This document shows, piece after piece, positions 26,376 to 34,061 of a stretch of 64,000 nt of DNA; position 1 is the first letter of the stretch; each line of letters opens with the position of its first letter. Source of the DNA: Methanolobus profundi (GTDB lineage: Archaea > Halobacteriota > Methanosarcinia > Methanosarcinales > Methanosarcinaceae). Both the position numbers and the translations under genes were made by a program. The DNA is taken from positions 310,001 through 374,000 of the forward strand of contig NZ_FOUJ01000001.1 of NCBI RefSeq assembly GCF_900114835.1. The letters are read 5' to 3'. A model generated the notes under the pieces. The model was not told where the DNA came from. It worked only from the letters and a program-made list of their open reading frames with translations, and ran no database searches.

Positions 26376-27050
26376 ATGAGACTGGATGCATATCTTGTGG
26401 AAATGGGCCTGTTCAAGTCACGGGGAAGGGCCAAAACTGCTATTCTTAACGGAAGTGTCAGGGTCGATGGCAATGTTATCAAAAAGCCTTCCCGGGATAT
26501 CAGTGCTGATTCTGATGTCGATGTGGACGAAGGACTTGATATGCCCAGAGGTTACTTCAAGCTCAAAAGGATACAGGACGAGACAGGTATGATAGCCGAG
26601 GGTGACCGTGTGCTTGATCTGGGCTCCAGCGCCGGTGGTTTTCTCATGATGGCATCTGAGGTCGCTGGATCTGTTAAGGGTGTTGAGTTCAGCAGGGATT
26701 TTGATACTGAGCTTGAAAAGGTCGTTCAGGAAAAGGATAATGTCTCGGTCATGTTCGGGGACGTGTTCAAGATACCTCTTGAGGAGATGGCACCGGAGCC
26801 TGTTGATGTTATTCTCAGTGACATGACCCTTGAACCAATGGATTCGCTGGCAGCTCTTGAAAGGGTTCTGCCGCTTCTAAAGGACAATGGGAAACTGCTC
26901 CAGGTGATCAAGATGGGAAAAGAGAAGAACAGTAAACCCATACTTGCTAAGGTAGGGTCCATGGGACTGAAGGTCCTCAATGTTCTGGATTCGGACAGGC
27001 AGGAGATCTACATCATTGCACAGAAGACCTCACAGCCCGGTTCGGACTGA
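26376..27050 (+). CDS. S4-domain FtsJ/TlyA-like RNA methyltransferase
   Basis: 224 residues: an S4 RNA-binding domain (residues 1-50, RLDAYLVEMGLFKSRGRAKT then GSVRVDGNVIKKPS) fused to a SAM-dependent methyltransferase domain with motif I VLDLGSSAGGFLMMAS (about 79-94), acidic loop VKGVEFSRDF and motif IV ILSDMTLEP. The layout matches TlyA-type 2'-O-methyltransferases that modify rRNA. The S4 and FtsJ-like arrangement is direct; the exact target is not. ATATAAATA 27-35 bp upstream suggests a very short or absent leader. Confidence 0.85.
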   Translation: MRLDAYLVEMGLFKSRGRAKTAILNGSVRVDGNVIKKPSRDISADSDVDVDEGLDMPRGYFKLKRIQDETGMIAEGDRVLDLGSSAGGFLMMASEVAGSVKGVEFSRDFDTELEKVVQEKDNVSVMFGDVFKIPLEEMAPEPVDVILSDMTLEPMDSLAALERVLPLLKDNGKLLQVIKMGKEKNSKPILAKVGSMGLKVLNVLDSDRQEIYIIAQKTSQPGSD

Positions 27051-27089
27051 GATGGAATCGTATACTACTATTATAGAATTAGAGTGAGC

Positions 27090-27686
27090 ATGTCATACAG
27101 GATACTTGGAGAAGGTGAACCTGTCAGGTTGTTCGTGGCGGGTCTTCACGGCGAGGAATGGAAGGATACAACGGATATCCTGGAGAACATCGAAGCTCCG
27201 AAGAAGGGAACACTTGTAGTGATACCTCTTGTGGACAGTGGGGACTATGTCTCTACCCTTGATGACAGTTATTTTACTAATGTCGGTACAGCCATTATTG
27301 AAGCTGTGGAAAAGCTCAGGCCGGATGTCTATATTGAGATCCATTCATATTCTGCGGAGAACCTTGAGAAACTCACAGGTGCCGAAAGATTGCAACGCAT
27401 CGGTGTACCGGCATTCAGCAGGCTTGACCACGATGTGCTTCTGGGCTCAGTGGCACCTTATATCAGAAGGAAATATTTCCCACAGGATGCACTCTGCCTG
27501 ACCTTTGAGATACAGAAAGGAAATGCCCTTTCAAAAGAGTATGCAACCAGACTGATCAACCGGATGAAGGAGTTCACTTCAAGGGATGAGTTCCTCAATT
27601 GTATGCTTGAAAAATATCCAAAACAGGCTAGAAAGGCCATTGATGACTATAAGAAATTCTATGGTCTTTCAGATGATGAACTCTGA
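27090..27686 (+). CDS. DUF2119 protein, zinc-carboxypeptidase-like
   Basis: About 198 residues of an archaea-specific uncharacterised family. The N-terminal AGLHGEEWKDT (about 19-29) and the later VYIEIHSYSAENLEK (about 83-97) together give an HxxE plus H pattern like the zinc ligands of M14-type peptidases and succinylglutamate desuccinylases, so a metal hydrolase is likely though unproven. A TATA element (27061-27067) lies about 27 bp before GTG 27084/ATG 27090, so the message may be leaderless. Just downstream begins the tandem repeat array. Confidence 0.75.
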   Translation: MSYRILGEGEPVRLFVAGLHGEEWKDTTDILENIEAPKKGTLVVIPLVDSGDYVSTLDDSYFTNVGTAIIEAVEKLRPDVYIEIHSYSAENLEKLTGAERLQRIGVPAFSRLDHDVLLGSVAPYIRRKYFPQDALCLTFEIQKGNALSKEYATRLINRMKEFTSRDEFLNCMLEKYPKQARKAIDDYKKFYGLSDDEL

Positions 27687-27737
27687 TAAGATGTAATTTT
27701 GGAACCAAGAAAAGTAAAGTAGGATTGGAGGAAAAGG

Positions 27738-27860
27738 ATAATTAAAATTGATCCATGGCAGATCACAGATCATGCCATGATAGAATGGAATACCAGCATT
27801 GCAGTAGCAAGTGCAGTCATCATTCCGGCAAATTTACTAAGATCTATGTTGTTGTTGTAG
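27738..27860 (+). pseudogene. Repeat copy 1 small ORF, start codon lost
   Basis: Aligned codon by codon with the other two copies, but the ATG is ATA at 27738-27740. The remaining frame is intact (DPWQITDHAMIEWNTSIAVA, then SAVIIPANLLRSMLLL) to TAG at 27858-27860, and the GGAGG site is kept. It may be silent, or start at ATA/ATT or at the internal ATG of codon 14. Several substitutions fall at synonymous third positions. Confidence 0.5.
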
Positions 27861-27870
27861 TAGTGTTCTG

Positions 27871-27940
27871 TCATGATTTATCATGATATACAAGCAATTA
27901 ATAGTATATAACGGTTTTGCAATCTATCATGATTAATCAT
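27871..27940 (+). promoter_or_regulatory. TATA box flanked by TCATGAT motifs, in repeat copy 1 (leader of copy 2)
   Basis: TCATGAT occurs at 27871-27877, 27881-27887 (10 bp, one helical turn apart) and 27927-27933, the last inside the palindrome ATGATTAATCAT (27929-27940). TATATAA lies between them at 27905-27911. The same layout and spacing recur at 28260/28270/28316 and at 28635/28645/28691. This is what a repressor or activator site bracketing a promoter would look like; the transcript would begin near the third motif and carry a leader of roughly 190 bases to the next ORF. Confidence 0.55.
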
Positions 27941-28126
27941 TTTCAAATATGTTATGTTCTTTTACTCTAAAAGGAATTCAGGTCCATCTCAAAGACCTAA
28001 CGGTCTTCTAGGTCTCTTTATTAACTTATCCAGTTGGAAGAATGGTCCTGTGGATATTCAAAATGAATGTGGGAAAAAATGAATATAGAAATTAAGAACA
28101 TGAAAAAGTAGGATTGGAGGAAAAGG

Positions 28127-28249
28127 ATGACTAAAATCTCTTCATGGCAGATAAGGGATCATGCCATGAGTGAATGGAATACCAGCATTGCAGTTGCAAG
28201 GGCTGTCATCATTCCGGCAAACTTACTAAGATCAATGTTGTTGTTGTAG
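28127..28249 (+). CDS. Small 40-residue protein, tandem copy 2
   Basis: ATG 28127 lies 6 bases after GGAGG (28116-28120). The product starts MTKISSWQIRDHAMSEWNTS and ends IAVARAVIIPANLLRSMLLL: a polar, Trp-containing first half and a hydrophobic second half long enough for a short membrane helix or amphipathic insertion. It ends in TAG TAG (28247-28252). Compared with copies 1 and 3, many differences are synonymous, which supports translation. No homologue is recognised. Tandem repeats of tiny hydrophobic proteins are known for bacterial type I toxins such as Ldr and Ibs, but the likeness is only architectural. Confidence 0.65.
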   Translation: MTKISSWQIRDHAMSEWNTSIAVARAVIIPANLLRSMLLL

Positions 28250-28501
28250 TAGTGTTCTGTCATGATTTATCATGATATACAAGCAATTAATAGTATATAA
28301 TGATTTTGCAATCTATCATGATTAATCATTTTCAAATGTGCTATGTTCTTTTACTCTAAAAGGAATTCAGGTCCATCTCAAAGACCTAACGTTTTTCTGG
28401 GTCTCTTTGTGTTCTTATCTGGTAGAAAGAATAATTCTATGGCTATTCAGAACAGATCATAAGGAATTAATAACAGGAAAAAGTGGGATTGGAGGAAAAG
28501 A

Positions 28502-28624
28502 ATGACTAAAATATTCTCATGGCAGATAAGGGATCATGCCATGAGTGAATGGAATACCAGCATTGCGGTTGCAAGGGCTGTCATCATTCCGGCAAACTTA
28601 CTAAGATCTATGTTGTTGTTGTAG
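28502..28624 (+). CDS. Small 40-residue protein, tandem copy 3
   Basis: ATG 28502, again after GGAGG (28491-28495). The product differs from copy 2 by one residue: MTKIFSWQIRDHAMSEWNTS, then IAVARAVIIPANLLRSMLLL. Changes such as GCA to GCG and TCA to TCT are silent. TAG TAG at 28622-28627 is conserved. Downstream it keeps the TCATGAT/TATA block but no fourth ORF follows, so that promoter is orphaned. Confidence 0.65.
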   Translation: MTKIFSWQIRDHAMSEWNTSIAVARAVIIPANLLRSMLLL

Positions 28625-28833
28625 TAGTGTTCTGTCATGATTTATCATGATATACAAGCAACTAATAGTATATAATGGTTTTGCAATCTATCATGATTAA
28701 TCATTTTTAATTATTCCCCAGTATATAATTAGCACTGAGGAGTGTAACAATAACATATAATTGCAACCGGCTCAGAAATCCGGTAAAAGACCTTTTTCAA
28801 GGAAATCGAATCTAATAAGATGATATTGGATAA

Positions 28834-28870
28834 GAAAAAAAAGAAGTGATAAAGAGGAATGTTCCTCTTT
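28834..28870 (-). terminator. Thermosome terminator
   Basis: On the minus strand a 9-bp perfect hairpin (arms AAAGAGGAA at 28851-28859 and TTCCTCTTT at 28862-28870, loop of 2) overlaps the stop codon and is followed by eight consecutive T (28834-28841). Confidence 0.7.
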
Positions 28871-30506
28871 ATAGCATACCTGTAGCGTCGTAGTTGTGGA
28901 CGTTGTGCTCAGGCTTTACATCCATCATGGCCTGTTCTCTTGCACGGAGCATATCGTCAACACGGAGAACTACAAGTGCTGCTTCTGCAGCAGATTTGAT
29001 AGCCTGTGTTTTGACTCTGAGTGGGTCAACGATGCCTTTATCCAGCATATCAACAACATCTCCGGTCTCAACATCCAGACCTGCATTCTTTACAGTTGCA
29101 TGTTTTGCACGCAGATCGATGATAGTGTCAATTGTGTCGAAACCACAGTTTCCTGCAATAGCTTTTGGAAGCTCTTCGATAGCATCTGCGAAAGCAATGA
29201 TAGCAAGCTGTTCACGTCCCTCTACTGATGATGCATAGTTCCTGAGTGCCATTGAGACCTCGATCTCTGATGCGCCACCGCCAGGTACGATAGTTCCATC
29301 TTCATATACGGATTTGACCACATGGAGAGCGTCATCGAATACACGCTCGATGTTGTCAGTTACATGCTCTGAACCGCCCTTGATGATGATAGTCATTGTC
29401 TTAGCATTCTTGAAGCCCTTGATGTAGGTCTTCTCTTCGTGCTCATCTTCCTGTTCAACGAGTTCTGCATATCCAAGATCGTCTGCTGTGATCTCGTTCA
29501 CGTTCCTTACAAGTGCTGCGCCGGTGGAGTATGAAAGTACTTCCATATCCTCATCCTTTACACGCCTTGTAGCATACATGTTAGCTTCCTTGAAGAAGTG
29601 TAGTGCATAATCGTCTATCTTCTTTGAACAGAATACTACATTTGCTCCGGTGTCGATTATCTTCTGGATAATTGCTCTGAAGTTTGCTTTTTCCTGCTCT
29701 TTGAAGTCAAATAACTGCTCAGCACTGTCCACATGGAGCTTGGAAGTTGTGGTTGTCTTAGCAAATATTAGCTCAGTATCAATAAGAGCGATCTTCGCAT
29801 TCTCTATGCGGCGTGGCATCTCATTGTGAAGTGCTTCCTTCCTAATTGAAATACCGTTGATAAGCTCGGTGTCGTGGAGAGTTCCTCCAACTTCCTTTGC
29901 TATTACAATATCCTTGTCAACGTCTACCTTTCCATCGTTCTCGATAGCATAGACCGCGTTAACACAGATCGCTGCAAGCTGTTCGCCCGCCATCTCTGAT
30001 GCCTTTCCTGTTATAGAGGTGTTAGCGATCTTCTCAAGCATTTCCTTGTCTGTCCTCTCTACTGTCACAGCATAGTCATTGAGGGTCTGAAGAGCCTTTT
30101 CAGTGGCCATTGTGTAACCCTTTACAAGAACAGTTGGGTGTACACCTGTCTCAATGAGCTTCTGTGCCTTACCAAGAAGAGCACCTGCCAGAACAACTGC
30201 ACTGGTAGTTCCGTCGCCTGCCATTTTCTCCTGGGTCTTTGCAACCTCGACGATCATCCTTGCGGTAGGGTGCTCGATCTCCATCTCTTCAAGGATGGTT
30301 GCACCGTCGTTGGTGAGGGTTATGTCACCCATTATGTTGACCATCATCTTGTCCATACCTTTTGGACCAAGGGTTGTTTTTACAATGCTTGCAACTGCCT
30401 GTGCAGAAGCTATGTTCATTGATAATGCATCTCTTCCTGTCGTGCGCTGTTTACTTGGATCAACGATGATTAAGGGTTGTTGCGGTTGATTGCCATATCC
30501 TGCCAT
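28869..30506 (-). CDS. Thermosome subunit (group II chaperonin)
   Basis: About 545 residues, full length for a group II chaperonin subunit that folds proteins in a double-ring ATPase. Diagnostic segments: VKTTLGPKGMDKMMVN (about 43-58), the ATP site GDGTTSAVVLAGALL (about 91-105), GGSEHVTDNIERV and the C-terminal VVPGGGASEIEVSMAL-type ATP-binding loop. The C-terminus ends NYDATGML rather than the usual Gly/Met tail. The frame opens at 30521, but ATG 30506, with GGAGGTC shortly upstream, gives the normal start MAGYGNQPQQPL. The promoter region is shared with divergent dphB. Confidence 0.95.
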   Translation of the reverse strand: MAGYGNQPQQPLIIVDPSKQRTTGRDALSMNIASAQAVASIVKTTLGPKGMDKMMVNIMGDITLTNDGATILEEMEIEHPTARMIVEVAKTQEKMAGDGTTSAVVLAGALLGKAQKLIETGVHPTVLVKGYTMATEKALQTLNDYAVTVERTDKEMLEKIANTSITGKASEMAGEQLAAICVNAVYAIENDGKVDVDKDIVIAKEVGGTLHDTELINGISIRKEALHNEMPRRIENAKIALIDTELIFAKTTTTSKLHVDSAEQLFDFKEQEKANFRAIIQKIIDTGANVVFCSKKIDDYALHFFKEANMYATRRVKDEDMEVLSYSTGAALVRNVNEITADDLGYAELVEQEDEHEEKTYIKGFKNAKTMTIIIKGGSEHVTDNIERVFDDALHVVKSVYEDGTIVPGGGASEIEVSMALRNYASSVEGREQLAIIAFADAIEELPKAIAGNCGFDTIDTIIDLRAKHATVKNAGLDVETGDVVDMLDKGIVDPLRVKTQAIKSAAEAALVVLRVDDMLRAREQAMMDVKPEHNVHNYDATGML

Positions 30507-30691
30507 GAATTCGACCTCCAATAGTATAATTACAGTAAATTATAGTAAGTAATTTTGTATATTATGAGTGAAACTAACTGTATGTGGTTCTATAAAAACA
30601 TTTCGAGTCTTATCCTGTTCCACACATGCATTTATTAACACACTGCTATCATTCTCAAAGCATATAACCCATAAGGACATATGAGCAGATC

Positions 30692-31495
30692 ATGCTTACT
30701 TTCATAGGACTTGGCCTTTTTGACGAGAATGATATCTCCCTGAAAGGACTTGAAGCTATAAAAAATGCTGATATGGTATTTGCAGAATTCTACACATCAT
30801 GCCTGATGGGTAGTAATATAGAAAGACTCGAAGAGCTCTACGGTAAGAAGGTCAATGTACTTTCAAGGGAGGATGTTGAGATCTCCCCTGACTGGCTTGC
30901 CGAGGCAAAGGATAAGAATGTAGTATTCCTGACAGGTGGGGACACCATGGTATCCACCACCCACGTTGATCTTCGTCTTCGTGCAAAGGACCTTGGAATA
31001 GACACAAAGCTCATACATGGAGCTTCCATTGCTTCAGCTATCTGCGGACTCTCGGGATTGCAGAACTACAGGTTTGGGAAGTCATCCACAATACCACATC
31101 CGTATACCAGCAGTCGTGGTGTAACGGTCATCTCAGAGACCCCTTATGATACTATCAAGCTCAACAAAGAGCACAATATGCATACCACCGTTTTCCTTGA
31201 TATCGACAAGGACAAAGGCTACATGACAGTGAACCAGGCACTTGAGCTTCTCCTTAAGGTAGAGGACAAGAGGGGAGAGGGTGTTATGGAGGATGCTATT
31301 GTCGTGGGAATTGCAAGGGCAGGATCTGATGTACCTGTGGTAAAAGCAGGATATGCCCATACTCTAAAAGATGAGGATCTTGGTGAACCTTTACATATAT
31401 TAGTGGTTCCTGCTTCATTGCACTTCATCGAGGCAGAGGCCCTTGTCAAACTTGCCGGTGCTCCGGAGAGTATCCTTGAAGGTCTTGATGACTGA
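30692..31495 (+). CDS. dphB: Diphthine synthase
   Basis: 267 residues, normal for archaeal DphB/Dph5. This SAM-dependent enzyme trimethylates the modified histidine of elongation factor 2 in diphthamide synthesis. Family marks: MLTFIGLGLFDENDISLKGL (1-20), VFLTGGDTMVSTTHVDLRLR (about 76-95), HGASIASAICGLSGLQNYRF (about 108-127) and the C-terminal ILVVPASLHFIEAEAL. A TATA element (CATATAACC, about 30660) lies close enough that the 5' leader must be very short. Confidence 0.95.
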   Translation: MLTFIGLGLFDENDISLKGLEAIKNADMVFAEFYTSCLMGSNIERLEELYGKKVNVLSREDVEISPDWLAEAKDKNVVFLTGGDTMVSTTHVDLRLRAKDLGIDTKLIHGASIASAICGLSGLQNYRFGKSSTIPHPYTSSRGVTVISETPYDTIKLNKEHNMHTTVFLDIDKDKGYMTVNQALELLLKVEDKRGEGVMEDAIVVGIARAGSDVPVVKAGYAHTLKDEDLGEPLHILVVPASLHFIEAEALVKLAGAPESILEGLDD

Positions 31496-31557
31496 GGGAA
31501 GATATAATAACACATAATAAACATAATACCGAAGACCATGAATTTGAGGGATGAAAA

Positions 31558-33318
31558 ATGGTAAGAGGTTCAGTAGGCGTAATTTTTGGAGAGACCGGAA
31601 CCTTTGAGTTCAAAGTGATGGTTCTCGACAGTTCTAAAGTGTATAGAGGAGCATACGTCAAAGTATGGCATGATGCTTCCTCGGATGAGAAGGACCATAC
31701 CTGGGTACTCGGACAGGTAATGGCGATAAAAAGATACAGTGACTCATTTTCCATAGAAGAGGCCATGAAAGGTCAGCGTACCGATAAGAGCGATGATAAG
31801 ATCGTTGCAGAGATTATGATAATCGGTTCAAGGGATGAGCTCGGTATGCTCAGGGCACCTGTGATCCCGTTCAGTCCCGGAAGTCCGATATTTGCAGCAG
31901 ATGAAGGGCTGACAAGGTCTGTTCTTGGACTTACCGGTAATGAGATGAGCATCGGTCTGCTGGAAGGGACCAATATCAAGGTCCAGCTCAGTGTGAACAG
32001 TCTTGTGCAGAAACACTGTAGCATACTTGCAAAGACCGGTAGTGGTAAATCATATACTGCATCGGTATTGCTCGAAGAATTGCTTGACCATAATATTCCG
32101 CTTCTTATTCTGGACCCTCACAGTGAGTACTCTTCACTGAAGGTTGAAGGCGAGGGTAGTCAAGAGGATTTTTCCCGTTTCGGTGTCAAACCAAAAGGAT
32201 ATGGTTCGAACATAACGGTATACACACCTGCCAACAAGGCGCTTAATCCTGATGCTGATGAACTTTTCAGATTGAACGGGATGAATTTAACGGTCAATGA
32301 CCTGACAGCGATCTTCCCGGATAATTTCTCGACCACACATACCGGTATACTGTACGAGGCCATACAGAAGGTACGTACAGAGCTGGAGACATACACCATA
32401 GATGATATCATATTCGAGGTTGGTAATGATAAGAGCAAAGCAAAGTGGATCGTTATCAATGCCCTCGAACAGATAAGGGATACCAATATACTTTCACCTA
32501 ATCCCACATCAATTGAGGAACTGTTCCAGAAGGGAAAGGCATCAGTTATCGATTTCAAGGGAGTTGCACCTGAGCTCCAGAGCATGATAGTGGCCAGTCT
32601 CTGTTCAAGTCTTTTCGAGTCACGTAAGCTCAACCGTATCCCGCCGGGTATGCTTGTGGTAGAGGAAGCTCACAACTATGCACCTGAAAAGGGATTCAGT
32701 AAGACCACAAGTACAGATATCCTCAGGACGATCGCATCAGAAGGAAGGAAGTTCGGTCTTGGTATGATGGTCATCTCCCAGAGACCTGCGAGGATTGACA
32801 AGAACGTGCTTTCTCAGTGTGGTACACAGGTCATTATGAAGGTCACAAACCCTAACGACCTGAAGGCTATCAGTAAGGGTCTTGAAGGTGTTACTTCCTA
32901 TGTTGAGGAAGAACTTATGCGTCTGCCACCTGGTGTTGCCATGCTTGTGAGCAATGAGATAGAACGTCCGGTGCTTGTAGATATAAGGATAAGGAAATCC
33001 AAACACGGCGGTGAGTCTGTCAATGTTCTCAAGGCCGCAAGGACCGTCACACCACCTCCGCCACCAGAGATCACGTATAATGAACCTGAACCTTCCACCC
33101 CTGCTCCGGTCCGAAGGGAAATGCCACCTGTAAGTGTGCCGGTAGCTGCCAATGAAAATGCTACAATGGTCGATGTGCCTGTCATGGAAGTTCCCGGTAA
33201 GGAAAAGGACCTTGCTCCTCCTCCAAAGAGAAAACCATCAAGAGCACCCCGTAATGAGGCTGGCAATGAGGCTGGCGGTAAGTTATTCAAGAAGTTGTTC
33301 GGGCGAACAGATAATTAA
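31558..33318 (+). CDS. herA: HerA-type hexameric DNA translocase
   Basis: 586 residues. An N-terminal HAS-barrel-like beta domain (1-105) precedes the RecA-like motor: Walker A ILAKTGSGKSYTASVLLEEL (about 155-174), Walker B MLVVEEAHNYAPEKGF (about 362-377), an arginine-finger region around TIASEGRKFGLGMMVISQRP, and the family motif TNPNDLKAI. The last 90 residues are a Pro-rich, low-complexity tail ending in a basic KKLFGRTDN. HerA normally works with NurA nuclease in end resection beside Mre11-Rad50; none of those genes is adjacent here. A GAGGG precedes ATG 31558. Confidence 0.88.
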   Translation: MVRGSVGVIFGETGTFEFKVMVLDSSKVYRGAYVKVWHDASSDEKDHTWVLGQVMAIKRYSDSFSIEEAMKGQRTDKSDDKIVAEIMIIGSRDELGMLRAPVIPFSPGSPIFAADEGLTRSVLGLTGNEMSIGLLEGTNIKVQLSVNSLVQKHCSILAKTGSGKSYTASVLLEELLDHNIPLLILDPHSEYSSLKVEGEGSQEDFSRFGVKPKGYGSNITVYTPANKALNPDADELFRLNGMNLTVNDLTAIFPDNFSTTHTGILYEAIQKVRTELETYTIDDIIFEVGNDKSKAKWIVINALEQIRDTNILSPNPTSIEELFQKGKASVIDFKGVAPELQSMIVASLCSSLFESRKLNRIPPGMLVVEEAHNYAPEKGFSKTTSTDILRTIASEGRKFGLGMMVISQRPARIDKNVLSQCGTQVIMKVTNPNDLKAISKGLEGVTSYVEEELMRLPPGVAMLVSNEIERPVLVDIRIRKSKHGGESVNVLKAARTVTPPPPPEITYNEPEPSTPAPVRREMPPVSVPVAANENATMVDVPVMEVPGKEKDLAPPPKRKPSRAPRNEAGNEAGGKLFKKLFGRTDN

Positions 33319-33340
33319 CTATGAGGCTGTTGAGGCATGT

Positions 33341-33631
33341 GTGGTTACTATGGCTGCTGACCTGAATGAAAAAGTTAAGAGATATGAGCGACTATTAAGG
33401 GAAGCTCTGGAAAAGGCAAAATTCGCCCCGATCCCTCAATCACACATGTACAAAGTTGCCGGTGACTACCACAATATGGCAAGTTCATACTATAATGATG
33501 GGTTACATTTCGTTGAATCGGATGACCCTGTGAATGCACTTGTCTGCTTCAGTTACGGTCATGCATGGCTTGATGCGGGAGCAAGACTTGGCCTGTTCGA
33601 TGTTGATGACGATGTGTTATTCACGATCTAG
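33341..33631 (+). CDS. DUF357 protein
   Basis: About 96 residues of an archaeal conserved family with a two- or three-helix core: NEKVKRYERLLREALEKAKF, then AGDYHNMASSYYNDGLHFVE and CFSYGHAWLDAGARLGLFDV. Function unknown; the fold is TPR/SAM-adjacent helical. Starts at GTG 33341 (GAGG 5 bases upstream) or ATG 33350. It follows herA by 22 bases in the same transcript. It ends in TAG. Confidence 0.8.
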   Translation: MVTMAADLNEKVKRYERLLREALEKAKFAPIPQSHMYKVAGDYHNMASSYYNDGLHFVESDDPVNALVCFSYGHAWLDAGARLGLFDVDDDVLFTI

Positions 33632-33706
33632 GTCAATAAGGACGAATTTAATATTGAATTTACTTGAAAATTGAAGAAGAAATGAAGTATATATCGGAGA
33701 GATCTA

Positions 33707-34048
33707 ATGTCAAATTATCATGTTACACTTGAAGCCGCCTGGTTGGTCAGAGACGTAAAATCAGCAGACGATGCAATAGGCGTCGCTATATCTGAGGCGG
33801 GAAAGCGCCTTAATCCTAAACTTGACTATGTCGAGGTAGATATCGGAACAACATTCTGTCCTGCATGTGAAGAACCTTTCAGCAGTGTGTTCATTGCTGC
33901 AAATACCGCTATAGTCGGTCTTGTTCTTGAGATGAAGGTATTCGATGCAGAAAGTCCTGAACACGCAGCAAGGATCGCTAAGTCAGTTATCGGCAGAGCA
34001 CTTAGGGATGTACCGCTCGCAGTTGTGGATGTCGGAGAATTCGAGTAA
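33707..34048 (+). CDS. DUF555 (UPF0212) protein
   Basis: 113 residues, an archaea-only family of unknown function. The [20 protein letters not shown] segment (about 45-64) carries a CPxC pair likely to bind metal, followed by [18 protein letters not shown]. Full family length. Start ATG 33707 follows GGAGAG. Thirteen bases separate it from the sugar kinase start. Confidence 0.85.
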   Translation: MSNYHVTLEAAWLVRDVKSADDAIGVAISEAGKRLNPKLDYVEVDIGTTFCPACEEPFSSVFIAANTAIVGLVLEMKVFDAESPEHAARIAKSVIGRALRDVPLAVVDVGEFE

Positions 34049-34061
34049 GGACGTATCTGAG

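Larger units (their letters stand above)
27716..28706 (+). repeat. Three tandem repeats of about 380 bp, each with a small ORF and promoter
   Basis: Unit starts near 27716, 28105 and 28480; the ORFs are 389 and 375 bases apart. The conserved part of each unit runs: ribosome binding site (GGATTGGAGGAAAAGG), 40-codon ORF ending TAGTAG, two TCATGAT motifs, TATATAA, a third TCATGAT within a palindrome, then (copies 1 and 2) a leader segment with AAAGACC...GGTCTCTTT hairpin. The third unit stops just after the palindrome. The non-coding part is at least as conserved as the ORF. Between the end of the array and the thermosome terminator, 28707-28833, I see only a further TATA-like ATATAATTAG and no gene. 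Confidence 0.85.

Noticed and set aside
28707-28833. Possible fourth copy of the small-ORF repeat
   Set aside because: No GGAGG site or matching codons follow; similarity ends right after the palindrome near 28706.
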